Below are positions 6,694 to 16,092 of a stretch of DNA of 64,000 nucleotides, piece after piece. A program made the position numbers and the translations under genes. The DNA is taken from assembly GCA_963728835.1 (NCBI GenBank), contig CAVSKZ010000002.1, forward strand, positions 682,001 through 746,000, written 5' to 3'. Position 1 is the first letter of the stretch, and the number at the start of each line of letters is the position of its first letter. This DNA is from VRUE01 sp963728835. Lineage in GTDB: Bacteria > Actinomycetota > Thermoleophilia > Solirubrobacterales > 70-9. The notes beneath the pieces are model-generated. The model did no database searches and was not told the DNA's origin. It saw only the letters and a list, made by a program, of their open reading frames with translations.

Positions 6694-8979
6694 ATGCGGC
6701 TGATCGTCACCGAGAAGAACAACAGCGCCGAGAAGATCGCGACCTTCCTCAGCAAGGGGAGCGCGACCAGCGACAAAACCTTCAAAGTCCCGTACTACAC
6801 CTGGAGCGACGCCGACGGCGACCACAGGACGATCGGGCTGAAGGGGCACGTGCTCGGCCCGGCCTTCCCCGAGGGCTACTCCAACTGGCAGAAAACGGAC
6901 CTGCACGACCTGATCGACGCCGAGCTGATCAAGGAGCCGACCGACAAAAACGTCGTCAAGGCGATCCGCAAAGTCGCCAAGGAAGCCGACGAGCTTGTGA
7001 TCGCGACCGACTTCGACCGCGAGGGCGAGCTGATCGGGCTCGAGGCGCTGGAGGAGATGCTCGACGCCAACCCGGATCTGGGCACGCGCGAGGAGACCAA
7101 GGCCGGCACTCTGCGGGTCAAGCGCGCGCGTTACTCGGCCCTGACCAAGGAAGAGATCGAGCGCGCCTTCGGAGAGCTCGACGAGCTTTCCTACCCGCTC
7201 GCCAACGCCGGCGCCGCCCGCCAGGACATCGACCTGCTCTGGGGCGCGACCCTGACCCGCGCGGTCTCGCTCAGTACCCGCCGCTTCGGCTCCAACTTCC
7301 TCTCGGTCGGCCGTGTGCAGAGTCCGACGCTTGGGCTGATCGTGGAGCGCGAGATGGAGCGCCGTGCCCACGTCGCCAAACCCTTCTGGGAACTGTTCGC
7401 CAAATTCCAGCACCCCGACGGCAGCTTCGAGGCTCACCACGAGACCGACAAGTTCTGGGAGAAGGCCGAGGCCGACGCGGCGCTTGCCAGCACCGCCGGG
7501 CCCGGCACGGTCAAGTCGGTGACCGCCCGCAAAAACACGCGCAAGCCGCCGACGCCCTACAACACGACCGCCTTCACCACCGACGCCTCCAGCCGCCTCG
7601 GCATCACTCCCGCCGCCGCGATGCGGCTCGCCGAGGACCTCTACATGGACGGCTTCATCTCCTACCCGCGCACCGACAACACGGTGTACCCGGTCTCGCT
7701 GCCGCTGCGCGAGCTGGTCTCCTCGCTGGTGCGGATCAAGGAGTTCTCCGCCGCGTCGGGCCTGCTCGACGGCGAGCTGAAGCCGACCCGGGGCAAAAAA
7801 GAGACGACCGACCACCCGCCGATCTACCCGACCCAGGCGATCCACCCCAACGCTCTCGGCGACGGCCCCAAGAAGCGCGTCTACGAACTCGTCGTGCGCC
7901 GCTTCCTCGCCACCTTCAGCCCGCCGATGATCACCGAGTCCACCCGCGCCGACATCGAGGCCGGCTCGCAGACCTACTTCGTCCGCGGCTCCGTCGTCGT
8001 CGACCCCGGCTTTGCCGGCATCTACACCTACGCCCGCTCCTCCGACGAGGAGATCCCGGCGCTGGCCGAGGGCCAGAGCCTCGACCTCGACGGCGACCCC
8101 TGGGTCCTCGACAAGGAGACCCAGCCGCCCTCGCGGATCTCACAGGCAAAGCTGGTCGAGATGATGGAGGAGCGTGGCCTCGGCACCAAGGCGACGCGCG
8201 CCGACATCATCAAGAAGCTCTTCGACCGCGGCTACGTCTACGGCAACCCGCCGATCCCGACGGAGACCGGGATCGCGATGTACGAGGCGTTCAAGAAATA
8301 CGTGCCCGCGATGGCGACCCCGGAGATGACCGCGCAGCTCGAGTCCGAGATGGACCAGATCGCCGCCGGCGAGATGACCAAGGACGGCGTCGTCGGCGAC
8401 AGCCGCGAGCTCCTGCACAAGACCTGGACCGAAATCGACGAGAGCCGCGAAGACCTGGCCAAAGTCGTCTGGAAGGGGATGGACGAGGACCGCATCCTCG
8501 GCCCCTGCAAGGTCTGCGAAGAGGCCGGCCGCACCAAGGAGGACGGCTCGCCCAACATGCTGCGCGTGATCCGGGCGAAAAAATCGGGCAAACGCTTCGT
8601 CGGCTGCAGCGGCTGGACCCTGGACGACCCGGAGTCCTGCGACCAGACCTTCCCGCTGCCCCAGCGCGGCGACGTCTTCAAGCTCGAGGAACGCTGCTCC
8701 GTCTGCGGCGAGACGCCGCGGCTGAAAGTCCAGCCCTTCCGCGGGCGGCCCTGGAACCTCTGCCTCAACGACGACTGCGAGTCGATGCAGGAGATGAAGA
8801 AACGCCGCGCCGAGCGCGAAGCGGCGAAAGCGGCCAAGGAAGCGATGGCTGAGCAGCCGCTGCCCGAGGGCGACGAGGACGGCAAGGCGCCGGCGAAGAA
8901 GAAAAAAGCGAAAGTCGCGAGCAAAGCCGACACCGCCACACGCGGCCGCAAACGCGCCAAGGCCGCGGCCAAAGGCTGA
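6694..8979 (+). CDS. topA: DNA topoisomerase I (type IA), with C-terminal zinc-ribbon-like region
   Basis: 761-aa type IA topoisomerase that relaxes negative supercoils through a 5'-phosphotyrosine intermediate. The Toprim domain spans about residues 1-150 (acidic motif ATDFDREGELIG). The active-site Tyr is in MDGFISYPRTDNTVYP, with QSPTLGLIVEREME and MMEERGLGTKATRADII as further type IA motifs. From about residue 605 there are paired cysteines (CKVC, CSVC, CLNDDC) resembling the zinc-binding tail. The last 60 residues are Lys/Ala-rich, a common actinobacterial DNA-binding tail. The organisation looks closer to archaeal-style TopA than to E. coli TopA, an impression only. ATG 6694 is the start. 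It lies just upstream of tmk and holB. Confidence 0.93.
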   Translation: MRLIVTEKNNSAEKIATFLSKGSATSDKTFKVPYYTWSDADGDHRTIGLKGHVLGPAFPEGYSNWQKTDLHDLIDAELIKEPTDKNVVKAIRKVAKEADELVIATDFDREGELIGLEALEEMLDANPDLGTREETKAGTLRVKRARYSALTKEEIERAFGELDELSYPLANAGAARQDIDLLWGATLTRAVSLSTRRFGSNFLSVGRVQSPTLGLIVEREMERRAHVAKPFWELFAKFQHPDGSFEAHHETDKFWEKAEADAALASTAGPGTVKSVTARKNTRKPPTPYNTTAFTTDASSRLGITPAAAMRLAEDLYMDGFISYPRTDNTVYPVSLPLRELVSSLVRIKEFSAASGLLDGELKPTRGKKETTDHPPIYPTQAIHPNALGDGPKKRVYELVVRRFLATFSPPMITESTRADIEAGSQTYFVRGSVVVDPGFAGIYTYARSSDEEIPALAEGQSLDLDGDPWVLDKETQPPSRISQAKLVEMMEERGLGTKATRADIIKKLFDRGYVYGNPPIPTETGIAMYEAFKKYVPAMATPEMTAQLESEMDQIAAGEMTKDGVVGDSRELLHKTWTEIDESREDLAKVVWKGMDEDRILGPCKVCEEAGRTKEDGSPNMLRVIRAKKSGKRFVGCSGWTLDDPESCDQTFPLPQRGDVFKLEERCSVCGETPRLKVQPFRGRPWNLCLNDDCESMQEMKKRRAEREAAKAAKEAMAEQPLPEGDEDGKAPAKKKKAKVASKADTATRGRKRAKAAAKG

Positions 8980-8990
8980 GGTCAGCCGAG

Positions 8991-9584
8991 TTGTTCATCT
9001 CCTTGGAGGGGATCGACGGCTCCGGCAAGAGCACGCAGGCGAAGCTGCTGGCCGAGACGCTCGGCCCCGAGACGCTGCTGATCCGCGAGCCGGGGGGGAC
9101 CGAGGCCGCGGAGCGGATCCGTGAGCTGCTCGCCGACCCCTCGCTCGAGCTCGACCCCTTCGCCGAGCTGCTGCTCTTCTCCGCGGCGCGAGCCGATCTG
9201 GTCGGCCGCGTGATCCGCCCGGCGCTCGAGGCCGGAAAGACCGTCGTCGCCGATCGCTTCGCCGACTCGAGCGTCGCCTATCAGGGTGGCGCGCGGGAAC
9301 TGGGAACCAGCCACGTGCTCTCGCTCACCGACACGGTGATCGACGGCCTCTGGCCGGACGTCACCGTGCTGCTGCGCCTCGACCCTGAGGCAGGCCTCGG
9401 CCGCGCCGAGGGGGAGGACCGCTTCGAGTCCGAGGGCCTGGATCTGCAGCGCGCGGTGGCCGAGGCCTACGAGGAGATCGCCGAGATCGCCTCCGACCGG
9501 GTCGTCGTCGTGGATGCCGACGGCAGCGTCGAGGAGGTCCACGAGCGGGTGATGGAGGTCGTGCGTGCCCGAGCTGCCGCTTGA
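8991..9584 (+). CDS. tmk: Thymidylate kinase
   Basis: Phosphorylates dTMP to dTDP in dTTP synthesis. The 197-aa sequence begins FISLEGIDGSGKSTQAKLL, the P-loop; the DR(Y/F) motif appears as VVADRFADSSVAYQGG, followed by the lid-like region ending EDRFESEGLDLQRAV. The start is TTG 8991, 12 nt after the topA stop, with no other start in reach. Its 3' end overlaps the holB start by 20 nt, so tmk and holB are translationally coupled. The topA-tmk-holB order suggests a replication/nucleotide operon. Confidence 0.95.
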   Translation: MFISLEGIDGSGKSTQAKLLAETLGPETLLIREPGGTEAAERIRELLADPSLELDPFAELLLFSAARADLVGRVIRPALEAGKTVVADRFADSSVAYQGGARELGTSHVLSLTDTVIDGLWPDVTVLLRLDPEAGLGRAEGEDRFESEGLDLQRAVAEAYEEIAEIASDRVVVVDADGSVEEVHERVMEVVRARAAA

Positions 9585-10380
9585 GCACCAGCCCCGGGCG
9601 CGGGTTGCGCTGAGCGCGGCACTCGCGTCGGGGCCCTCGCACGCGTACCTCTTCCGCGGGCCGCGCGGGGCCGGAAAGGCTGCCGCGGCGCGAGCCTTCG
9701 CCGCGGAGATCCTCGCCGCCGGCGCCACCGACCCCGACGATGCCCGCCGCCGCGCCCTGCTCGACCCCTCTCCCCATCCCGACCTGGTCTGGCTCCGGCC
9801 TCCCGGTGCCCAGCACATGGTCGAGGACGTTCGCGAAAAAGTGATCCGCTCGGCTTCCTACCGCCCGTTCGAGGGCGAGAAGCGAGTCTTCGTGATCGAG
9901 GCGGCCGAGGCGATGCGCGACGAGAGCCAGAACGCGCTGCTGAAGACCCTCGAGGAGCCCCCAGATTTCGTCCACCTGATCCTCCTGACCTCTGAGCCCT
10001 CGGCCCTCCTGGAGACGATCGCCTCCCGCTGCCAACCGATCGACTTCGCCCCGCTCCCACCGGAGGCTGTGGAAGCTCAGCTCGCCGACCTGGGCTCGCC
10101 GGACGAAATCGCCGCCGCCGCCCGCCTCTCTGCTGGTGACGTGAGCCGCGCTCGCTTCCTTCTCTCGGGCTCCGGCAGGACTCTCCGTTCAACGGCGCTT
10201 GAACTGGGAAGGGCCGTCGGGGGGGACTCGGCGGACACTCAGCGCGAAAGCGCGTCCGCCGAGTCCCCCCGACGGCCCCAACCGCCTGGCGCCAGCTACT
10301 CGATGCGGCCGAAGCTGCCGGCGAAGAAGTCGAAGAGACGACCCGCAAGACCTTGGAGGACGAAGCCGAAACCGGAATGA
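9565..10380 (+). CDS. holB: DNA polymerase III delta' subunit, C-terminal domain displaced by an inserted palindrome
   Basis: Clamp-loader delta' subunit. Residues 1-210 are a normal AAA+-like delta': the degenerate P-loop RGPRGAGKAAAARAFA, the sensor region DESQNALLKTLEEPP and LITSEPS-like LLTSEPSALLETIASRCQ. It starts at GTG 9565 inside the tmk 3' end. After ALELGRAV (about residue 218) the frame enters a 68-bp inverted repeat (10211-10278) and emerges in the wrong phase, so the last 50 or so residues are non-homologous and Arg/Pro-rich. The proper domain III continues in another frame from about 10284. Either the protein is truncated in vivo, or a base is missing or added in the assembly; the repeat itself is too structured to be an error. 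Confidence 0.85.
   Translation: MPELPLEHQPRARVALSAALASGPSHAYLFRGPRGAGKAAAARAFAAEILAAGATDPDDARRRALLDPSPHPDLVWLRPPGAQHMVEDVREKVIRSASYRPFEGEKRVFVIEAAEAMRDESQNALLKTLEEPPDFVHLILLTSEPSALLETIASRCQPIDFAPLPPEAVEAQLADLGSPDEIAAAARLSAGDVSRARFLLSGSGRTLRSTALELGRAVGGDSADTQRESASAESPRRPQPPGASYSMRPKLPAKKSKRRPARPWRTKPKPE
10211..10278. repeat. Core-hairpin inverted repeat (family B), copy 1, inside holB
   Basis: A left arm of 26 nt (10211-10236) pairs with a right arm of 25 nt (10254-10278); a run of seven G faces six C, giving one bulged base. Between the arms lies ACTCA followed by the mini-hairpin GCGC-GAAA-GCGC (10237-10253). The same plan, arm + ACTCxA + GC hairpin + arm, occurs at 29355-29436 (reversed) and 30843-30915 with unrelated arm sequences. 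It sits within the holB reading frame. Confidence 0.9.
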
Positions 10381-10698
10381 AGCGCAGCGCCAAAGACATC
10401 GCGGACGAAGCGAAACGAGCGGGCAGGCGGCGCCGCACCGAGGTGCTCGACTTCGGTCTCGAGCTCACCGGGAACTGGTTCCGGGACCTCGCCGCCGCCG
10501 CGTCCGGTGCCGAGGAAGTCGTTTTCAACCAGGATCGGCTCGTGGAGCTCGAGGGGCCGCGCCGCTTCTCTGGACCCCTCCCGCCCCCGCCGGGCGCTGG
10601 AGCTGGTCCAGGACACCCGGCGCCGCCTCGACCTCAACGTCTCCGAGGAGCTAGCTCTCGAGGCGCTCGCGTTTCGCCTCGCTGCCGTTTTCGCCTGA
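10284..10698 (+). pseudogene. holB: Displaced domain III of holB (out-of-frame remnant)
   Basis: In the frame of 10284 the sequence reads WRQLLDAAEAAGEEVEE and then EVLDFGLELTGNWFRDLAAAAS, exactly the collar-domain pattern expected after residue 218 of delta'. At about 10560 a second shift (one extra base near GCCGCTTCTCTGG) moves homology to another frame: RALELVQDTRRRLDLNVSEE, then LALEALAFRLAAVFA and the stop at 10698. The first shift coincides with the palindrome; the second looks like a lone indel. The end overlaps the convergent DUF2304 gene by 48 nt. Re-joined, holB would span 9565-10698. Confidence 0.75.
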
Positions 10699-11082
10699 GC
10701 CGGTCTGCCCGCGCACCTTCTCCAGCGCCCGCTCCTGAGCCAGCCGCGTTATCTGCGCTGCCTGGCGCGACATGATCACGCTGAAGTTGAGCGCCAGCCC
10801 GAGCAGGAACAGCAACACGATGGAGAAGAGGGCGACGTTGGTGTCGCGCACTCCCATCGCGTCGGCGACCAGCTCCAGCAGGCCCGGGAAGGCCGCCCCG
10901 GCCAGCATCCCCAGGCCCGCGACGAACCAGACGACGCTGTAGCGCTCCTGGAGGCGGTCGCGGCGGATCAGCTCGAGGATCAGTGCCATGAAGGCGATCG
11001 CCAGGACCGCCGCGATGATCCGCGTCTGCGAGGTGAGGTGGACCTGAGGCCCCTGGGTGGCGGCCAGCACGAACGCGCTCAT
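10651..11082 (-). CDS. DUF2304 small membrane protein
   Basis: 143-aa protein with three hydrophobic helices (about residues 22-39, 50-72 and 86-106), the ERYSVVWFVAGLGM signature between the first and second helices, and a charged cytosolic C-terminal tail. This is the DUF2304 family, which is regularly found beside polyprenyl-phosphate glycosyltransferases and is presumed to assist them. Here the start ATG overlaps the stop of the upstream GT2 gene by 4 nt (ATGA), so the two proteins are coupled in translation. Its 3' end overlaps the displaced holB tail. Confidence 0.85.
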   Translation of the reverse strand: MSAFVLAATQGPQVHLTSQTRIIAAVLAIAFMALILELIRRDRLQERYSVVWFVAGLGMLAGAAFPGLLELVADAMGVRDTNVALFSIVLLFLLGLALNFSVIMSRQAAQITRLAQERALEKVRGQTGSGENGSEAKRERLES

Positions 11083-11807
11083 CGTCTTGCCTCGGCCTCG
11101 CGCCGGGGTCGGAACTGCCCGACCAGCAGCACGATCAACCCCTTGAAGATGAAGAACGCGGAGCGCACCGGCGTCAGGAACGAGGCTCCGCCCGCCCGCT
11201 CGAGCATCCGTACCGGCACCTCCTCGACCCGTAGGCCTTCGCGCACTGCCAGCTGCAGCGACTCGATCTCGGCGAAGTCGGGCGAGTAGCGCTCGCTGAA
11301 CAGCGCCATCACCCTGCGGTTCGCCGCGCGCATGCCGCTGGTCGTGTCGGTGAAGCGCTGTCGCGTCGCCAGGGTTAGGAAGAAGCGGAACACGCCGATG
11401 CCGATCCGGCGGGAGATCGTCGCCTTGTAGTCGTCGCTCTCCACCGGGCCGGGATCGCGATAGCGCGAGCCGATCACCAGGTCGGCGCGGTCGGCGCGGA
11501 CGACCTCCAGCAGCCGCGCCACCTCGGCCGGTGGGTGCTGGCCGTCGGCGTCGAGGTGCGCGCAGAGGTCATAGCCCTCGCGCAGCGCGTGCAGGTAGCC
11601 GGTCTGCAGCGCAGCCCCGAGCCCCTGGTTGAAGGGCAGCGATGCGACCAGGGCGCCCGCCGCGCGTGCTCGCGCCGCGGTTTCGTCGGCCGAGCCGTCG
11701 TCGATCACCAGGATGTCGGCTCCCGGCATGCGCTCACGCACGTCCGTGATCACCGCGGCGACCGAGTCCTCCTCGTTCCAGGCGGGAATGAACACCAGGG
11801 TTCGCAC
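11079..11807 (-). CDS. Glycosyltransferase family 2 (polyprenyl-phosphate sugar transferase, DPM1-like)
   Basis: GT-A fold transferase of 242 aa. The start GTG 11807 opens with RTLVFIPAWNEEDSVAAVI; the nucleotide-binding DDGSADET and the metal-binding DADGQHPP follow, and the C-terminal region holds RRIGIGVFRFFLTLATRQRFTDTTSGMRA, all typical of dolichol/polyprenyl-phosphate mannose synthases. It probably charges a lipid carrier with a sugar for cell-envelope glycosylation. One C-terminal hydrophobic segment (FFIFKGLIVLLVGQF) may anchor it. It is coupled to DUF2304, the usual partner. Confidence 0.92.
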   Translation of the reverse strand: MRTLVFIPAWNEEDSVAAVITDVRERMPGADILVIDDGSADETAARARAAGALVASLPFNQGLGAALQTGYLHALREGYDLCAHLDADGQHPPAEVARLLEVVRADRADLVIGSRYRDPGPVESDDYKATISRRIGIGVFRFFLTLATRQRFTDTTSGMRAANRRVMALFSERYSPDFAEIESLQLAVREGLRVEEVPVRMLERAGGASFLTPVRSAFFIFKGLIVLLVGQFRPRREAEARR

Positions 11808-11856
11808 CCGCCGATTCTCCCATGACGGCCCGGCGGCCCCGACCGCCCCCACGGGG

Positions 11857-11900
11857 GTGTCTGAGCTTAACCACCCATAGGGGCATAAAAACTCAGACAC
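11857..11900. repeat. Degenerate short palindrome in a divergent promoter region
   Basis: GTGTCTGAG (11857-11865) pairs with CTCAGACAC (11892-11900). Between them, CCCATAGGG (11874-11882) makes a small inner dyad, and TTA/TAA flanks also match, giving an imperfect cruciform of 44 bp. It lies between the minus-strand GT2 gene and the plus-strand histidine kinase. It resembles a decayed member of the short-loop palindrome family (compare the CTATAG centre at 46765-46771). An operator or terminator role is possible. Confidence 0.6.
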
Positions 11901-11936
11901 GTCCTGCCGGGAAGGCGTTTGTGTTAGTAACTGCTC

Positions 11937-13231
11937 ATGAGAAGGATCGGGATGAGGCTCTGGCTCGGCGGCGCGTTCGCCGCCGTATCGCTGATCACCG
12001 CCTTCGCCGTCTCCCTCTTCGGCGACGACCCGCGCGCCCTCGTCGTCTCGGTCCTGATCGGCGTCCTTGCCGGCTTCCTGATCGCGGTCGCGATCTCCCA
12101 CCGCGTCTCCAGCCTGGCCCAGGCGGCGGGGGAGATGGCTTCGGGGTCCTTCGACGTGCCGCTGAAGGTCTACGGCCCCGACGAGATCGGCGACCTCGCG
12201 CGCGCCCTGGAGTCGATGCGCGCTTCGCTCAAGGAGAGCTTCGGCGTGCTCACCGCCGACCGCAACAAGCTCGAGGCGATCTTCGACGGCCTCACCGACG
12301 CCGTGATGGTGGTCGACGACGAGGGGCCGGTGCGCTTCTCCAACAGCGCCGCGGTGGAGCTGCTCGACGGCGGTCGTCCGCCGGAGGCGATGCTGCCCCA
12401 GCTCCGCCGCGCCGCCGAGGTCGGCTTTGCGGCTCATCCGGCGCTGCGGATCGGGGACCGCGCCTACGCGATGCAGGCGCGCGCCCTGCCCGGCGAGCGG
12501 GCCGTCCTCGCCGTCGTCCGCGACCGCACCGAAGAGATGCGGCGCGAGTTCGCCGAAGCCGACTTCGTCTCCAACGCCGCCCACGAGCTGCGCAACCCGC
12601 TGGCCGGGATCTCCGGCGCGATCGAGGTGCTGCAGAGCGGCGCCAAGGACGACCCTCGGGCTCGCGACCACTTCCTCACCCGCCTCGGCGAGGACGCCGA
12701 GCGGATGAACCGCCTCACCCAGTCGCTGCTCACCCTCGCCCGGGTCGAGTCGGTCGGGACGGGGGAGACCGAGGTGGTCGACGTGCCGGTTGCGATCCGG
12801 GACGTCGTCGCCGCGGTCGAGCCGCCCAAGCACATCGACCTCGTCGTCGAGGCCGAGCCCGACCTGGCCGCCAAAGGGGACCCGACCCTGCTGCGCCAGG
12901 TGATGATCGGCCTGCTCACCAACGCGTTCAAGAACACGCCACCCCCCGGCACCGTTACGGTTCGCGGCCGTCGCGACAGCGAGACGAACGTGATCATGGA
13001 AGTCATCGACACAGGAACGGGCATTCCCGCGGCGGAGATCGAGCGCGTCTTCGAGCGCTTCTACCGTCGCAGCGAGACCCGAAAGCAGGAGGGCTTCGGC
13101 CTCGGCCTGGCGATCGCCAGGCGTATGGTCGACGTGATGGGCGGCCAGATCGGCGCCACCTCGATCGAGGGGGAGGGCAGCACCTTCTGGGTTCGCCTCC
13201 CCATCGCCCAGCCGAGCCCGACCCCGGTCGC

Positions 13232-13235
<4 letters not shown>
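11937..13235 (+). CDS. HAMP/PAS sensor histidine kinase
   Basis: 432-aa membrane histidine kinase. Two adjacent hydrophobic helices (about residues 8-26 and 34-53) leave only a tiny extracytoplasmic loop, so it likely senses the membrane or an internal signal. A HAMP linker (EIGDLARALESMRASLKE) and a PAS-like segment (IFDGLTDAVMVVDDEG) follow, then HisKA with the phospho-acceptor His in SNAAHELRNPLAG. The HATPase_c has N-box LLTNAFKNTPP, G1 DTGTGIP, F-box FERFYR and G2 GFGLGLAI. It overlaps the response regulator by 4 nt, so the two form a cognate pair. The domain order resembles PhoR-type kinases, but the target is unknown. Confidence 0.93.
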
Positions 13236-13939
<704 letters not shown>

Positions 13940-13955
13940 AGCGCCCGCGAATCAG

Positions 13956-14028
13956 AGCCGACGCCCGGATTTGAACCGGGGACCCCTTCATTACGAGTGA
14001 AGTGCTCTACCAGCTGAGCTACGTCGGC
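13956..14028 (-). tRNA. tRNA-Thr (anticodon CGT)
   Basis: Read on the minus strand, a full cloverleaf forms: acceptor GCCGACG pairing with CGTCGGC, D-arm GCTCAGCTGGTAGAGC, anticodon stem CTTCA/TGAAG with loop CTCGTAA (anticodon CGT, reading ACG), and T-arm CCCGG-TTCAAAT-CCGGG with discriminator T. Length is 73 nt and no CCA is encoded. It lies downstream of the E1-like gene on the same strand, separated by a hairpin. Confidence 0.97.
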
Positions 14029-14045
14029 GGGGTTGGGACATTGTA

Positions 14046-14074
14046 GGAGCGGGGCGGGGGTGCCGCCCCGCTCC
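14046..14074 (-). terminator. GC-rich hairpin after the E1-like gene
   Basis: GGAGCGGGGCGG (14046-14057) pairs perfectly with CCGCCCCGCTCC (14063-14074) around a 5-nt loop. It lies 8 nt past the stop of the E1-like gene and 18 nt before the tRNA-Thr. There is no T-run, so any termination would be of the T-less kind often seen in high-GC actinobacteria. Confidence 0.6.
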
Positions 14075-14082
14075 GTCCTGCC

Positions 14083-15171
14083 CTAAGCGCGCGCCCGGCT
14101 CGATCTCCGCGCCTCGGCGCAGATCGGGCAGTCGGGCTCGGGTACCACCGGCTCCCGTTCCACCGCCATCGTCCGCAGATCGTAGATGTGGCCGGCACCC
14201 AGCGTCGAGGGGCGGGCGAGGCCGGTCAGGTGGTGCATCACGTCGAGGCCGACCTGGCCGCCGATCAGGCCGCACGCCGGCCCCAGCGTCGCCGCGGGCG
14301 AGGTGTGGCCTCGCTGCTGCTCCATCGCCACGTCGAAGAGCGGGTAGGTGCGCCTGTAGCCGGCCTCCTGGCAGGCGAAGCACCCGGTCACCCCGGGCAC
14401 GTACAGGGGCCCGACCCGGGCGACCGGAGGGAAGTGGCTCATCGCGATGAAGGGAACGCCGGTCGCGAAGCAGGCCGAGTTGATCCAGTGCTCGATGTCA
14501 TGGGCCGGCCAGTCGCAGGCGTCGATCACCATGTCGTAGCCGGCGACGGTCTCGGCGACCGCCGCCTCGCTGTCGAGCTTCTGCACCCGCGCCTCGATCT
14601 TGATCGATGAGTTGAATCCGCTCAGGCGCTCGGCCGCGGCCTCCGCCTTGAAGCGGCCGATATCGGCCTCGCTGTAGAGGACCTGGCGGTTGAGGTTGCT
14701 CAGCTCGATCCGGTCGAAGTCGAGCAGCAGCATCTCGCCGACTCCACAGCAGGCCAGGTTCAGGGCCGACCAGCCACCGAGGCCCCCGACCCCCAGGACC
14801 GCGACCTTCGCGGTTTCGAGCCTCTCCTGGCACTCGGACGCTGTTGGGCCGCTCGAGATGTCGCTGAAGTAGCGAAGCTGGCGGTCGAAGCGCTCGAAGA
14901 CCTTGTCGGCGATCCTCTCGTCGTCGGCGGCGTCCTCGACCACCCCCAGCTCCTCGAACTGGGCGAGCAGGTCGCAGACGTCATCCTCGCCGAACTCCTC
15001 GATCAGCTGCTCGCGCGTGCGGGTGCCGTCGAGCGCGTCGAGGAGCTCCCTGCCGGCTTTGCCGGGCTTCTCGATGTGGATGTCGGCACCGGCACTCGGT
15101 CGCAACAGGTAGAGGTCGCCGTTGGGCGCATCCAGTTTTTGGGTCGTGCGCTTGATTCGCGGTCGGTCCAT
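14083..15171 (-). CDS. RRE (PqqD-like) plus ThiF/MoeB-type E1 adenylating enzyme, RiPP-maturase-like
   Basis: 362 aa in two parts. Residues 1-95 look like a PqqD-type RiPP recognition element (GDLYLLRPSAGADIHIEK, then LLDALDGTRTREQLIEEF, then LLAQFEELGVVED). The rest is an E1-like domain: ATP loop VAVLGVGGLGGWSALNLACCG, DFDRIELSNLNRQVLY with the catalytic Arg, and zinc cysteines in GCFAC and CPIC. Enzymes with this layout adenylate a substrate peptide whose leader is held by the RRE (MccB, and TOMM/pantocin enzymes). ATG 15171 follows AAGGAGG. Its 5' region is AT-rich and may hold its own promoter. No standard precursor adjoins it; the nearest candidate is the 19-codon ORF at 16093-16152. Alternative: a MoeB-like sulfur-carrier activator. 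Confidence 0.8.
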   Translation of the reverse strand: MDRPRIKRTTQKLDAPNGDLYLLRPSAGADIHIEKPGKAGRELLDALDGTRTREQLIEEFGEDDVCDLLAQFEELGVVEDAADDERIADKVFERFDRQLRYFSDISSGPTASECQERLETAKVAVLGVGGLGGWSALNLACCGVGEMLLLDFDRIELSNLNRQVLYSEADIGRFKAEAAAERLSGFNSSIKIEARVQKLDSEAAVAETVAGYDMVIDACDWPAHDIEHWINSACFATGVPFIAMSHFPPVARVGPLYVPGVTGCFACQEAGYRRTYPLFDVAMEQQRGHTSPAATLGPACGLIGGQVGLDVMHHLTGLARPSTLGAGHIYDLRTMAVEREPVVPEPDCPICAEARRSSRARA

Positions 15172-15290
15172 CGCGGTGGCCTCCTTGTGGCTTGCATCGA
15201 GTGAGACCGAGCTAATGCTCAAATTTGTTCCAATTAATTTGTCGTAATTTGGGAACACGGACGACTGCCGAGAGTTTCTGGCACGTCCAG

Positions 15291-16005
15291 CTAGGCGCCG
15301 GCCAGCGTGCGTGCCCGGGCCAGGACGGCGTCCAGCATCGGCTCGGTGAGGCGGCCGGTGAAGGTGTTCTGCTGGCTCGGGTGGTAGCAGCCGAGCAGCG
15401 CCCAGCGCCCAGCCCGGACCTCGGCGCCATGGCCGAAGCGAGGCTTCGGCTTCGGCATGTCGTCGCCCAGCGCCCGGATCGCATGCAGCGCTCCGTCCCA
15501 GGCGAAGGCGCCCAGCGCGACGATCGTCCTGCAGCGCCGCAGAAGGACCAGCTCCGCGCTCGAGATAGGGCAGGCACTCGTCGCGCTCCCCCGGCGTGGG
15601 ACGGTTGGCCGGCGGCGCGCAGCGGACGACCGCTGTGACGTAGGCGTTACTCAGCTCCAGCCCGTCGCCGCGGCGCTCCGAGGTCGGCTGGCTGGCGAAG
15701 CCCGCCCGGTGCAGCGCCGCGTAGAGCCAGTCGCCCGAGCGGTCGCCGGTGAACATGCGGCCGGTGCGGTTGGCGCCGTGGGCTGCGGGAGCGAGGCCGA
15801 CCAGGGCCACTCGCGCATCCGGGTTGCCGAAGCCGCTGAGCGGCTTGCCCCAGTACTCCTCGCCCCGGAAGCGGGCGGGCGGGTCGCCGGCGCGCTCCTC
15901 GCGCCACTCGACCAGGCGTGGGCAGCGGCGGCAGGCGTGGATCTCGGCGGCAAGCGTTCCCAAGTCGCCGCCCCCAGAATGCCTTTGGCTAGGAAGTGCG
16001 GGCAT
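15291..16005 (-). pseudogene. Uracil-DNA glycosylase family 5-like, single frameshift
   Basis: Family 4/5 UDG: an N-terminal Cys cluster (CRRCPRLVEW), the active-site block GYWGKPLSGFG-like YWGKPLSGFGNPDARVALVGLAPAA with GANRTGRMFTGD, and ELSNAYVTAVVRCAPP. Homology in the first frame stops after ECLPYLER and resumes one base later: LVLLRRCRTIVALGAFAWDG, and further on RWALLGCYHPSQQNTFTG, the C-terminal HPS motif, ending at the TAG at 15291. One extra G in CGCGGAGCTG (about 15565) accounts for it. Such a clean single indel in otherwise intact sequence suggests an assembly error, so a working 237-aa enzyme that removes uracil from DNA is likely. Confidence 0.8.
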
Positions 16006-16047
16006 CGCAGCGGAACTGAATCATGCCCCTCGAGGCTGAAGTCGGAG

Positions 16048-16080
16048 GGGCCCGATCTCGTCAGCCGTGAGATCGGGCCC
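16048..16080 (-). terminator. Hairpin downstream of the 19-codon micro-ORF
   Basis: GGGCCCGATCTC (16048-16059) and GAGATCGGGCCC (16069-16080) pair perfectly over 12 bp around a 9-nt loop. On the minus strand it begins 13 nt after the micro-ORF stop codon, the position of a terminator, although a T-run is absent. It separates the micro-ORF from the UDG gene. Confidence 0.6.
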
Positions 16081-16092
16081 ATCCGTCTTCGC

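Noticed and set aside
6640..7845. A 5' extension of galE by about 400 codons
   Set aside because: The extra sequence is antisense to topA. The Rossmann motif starts right after ATG 6639, so the extension is a shadow.
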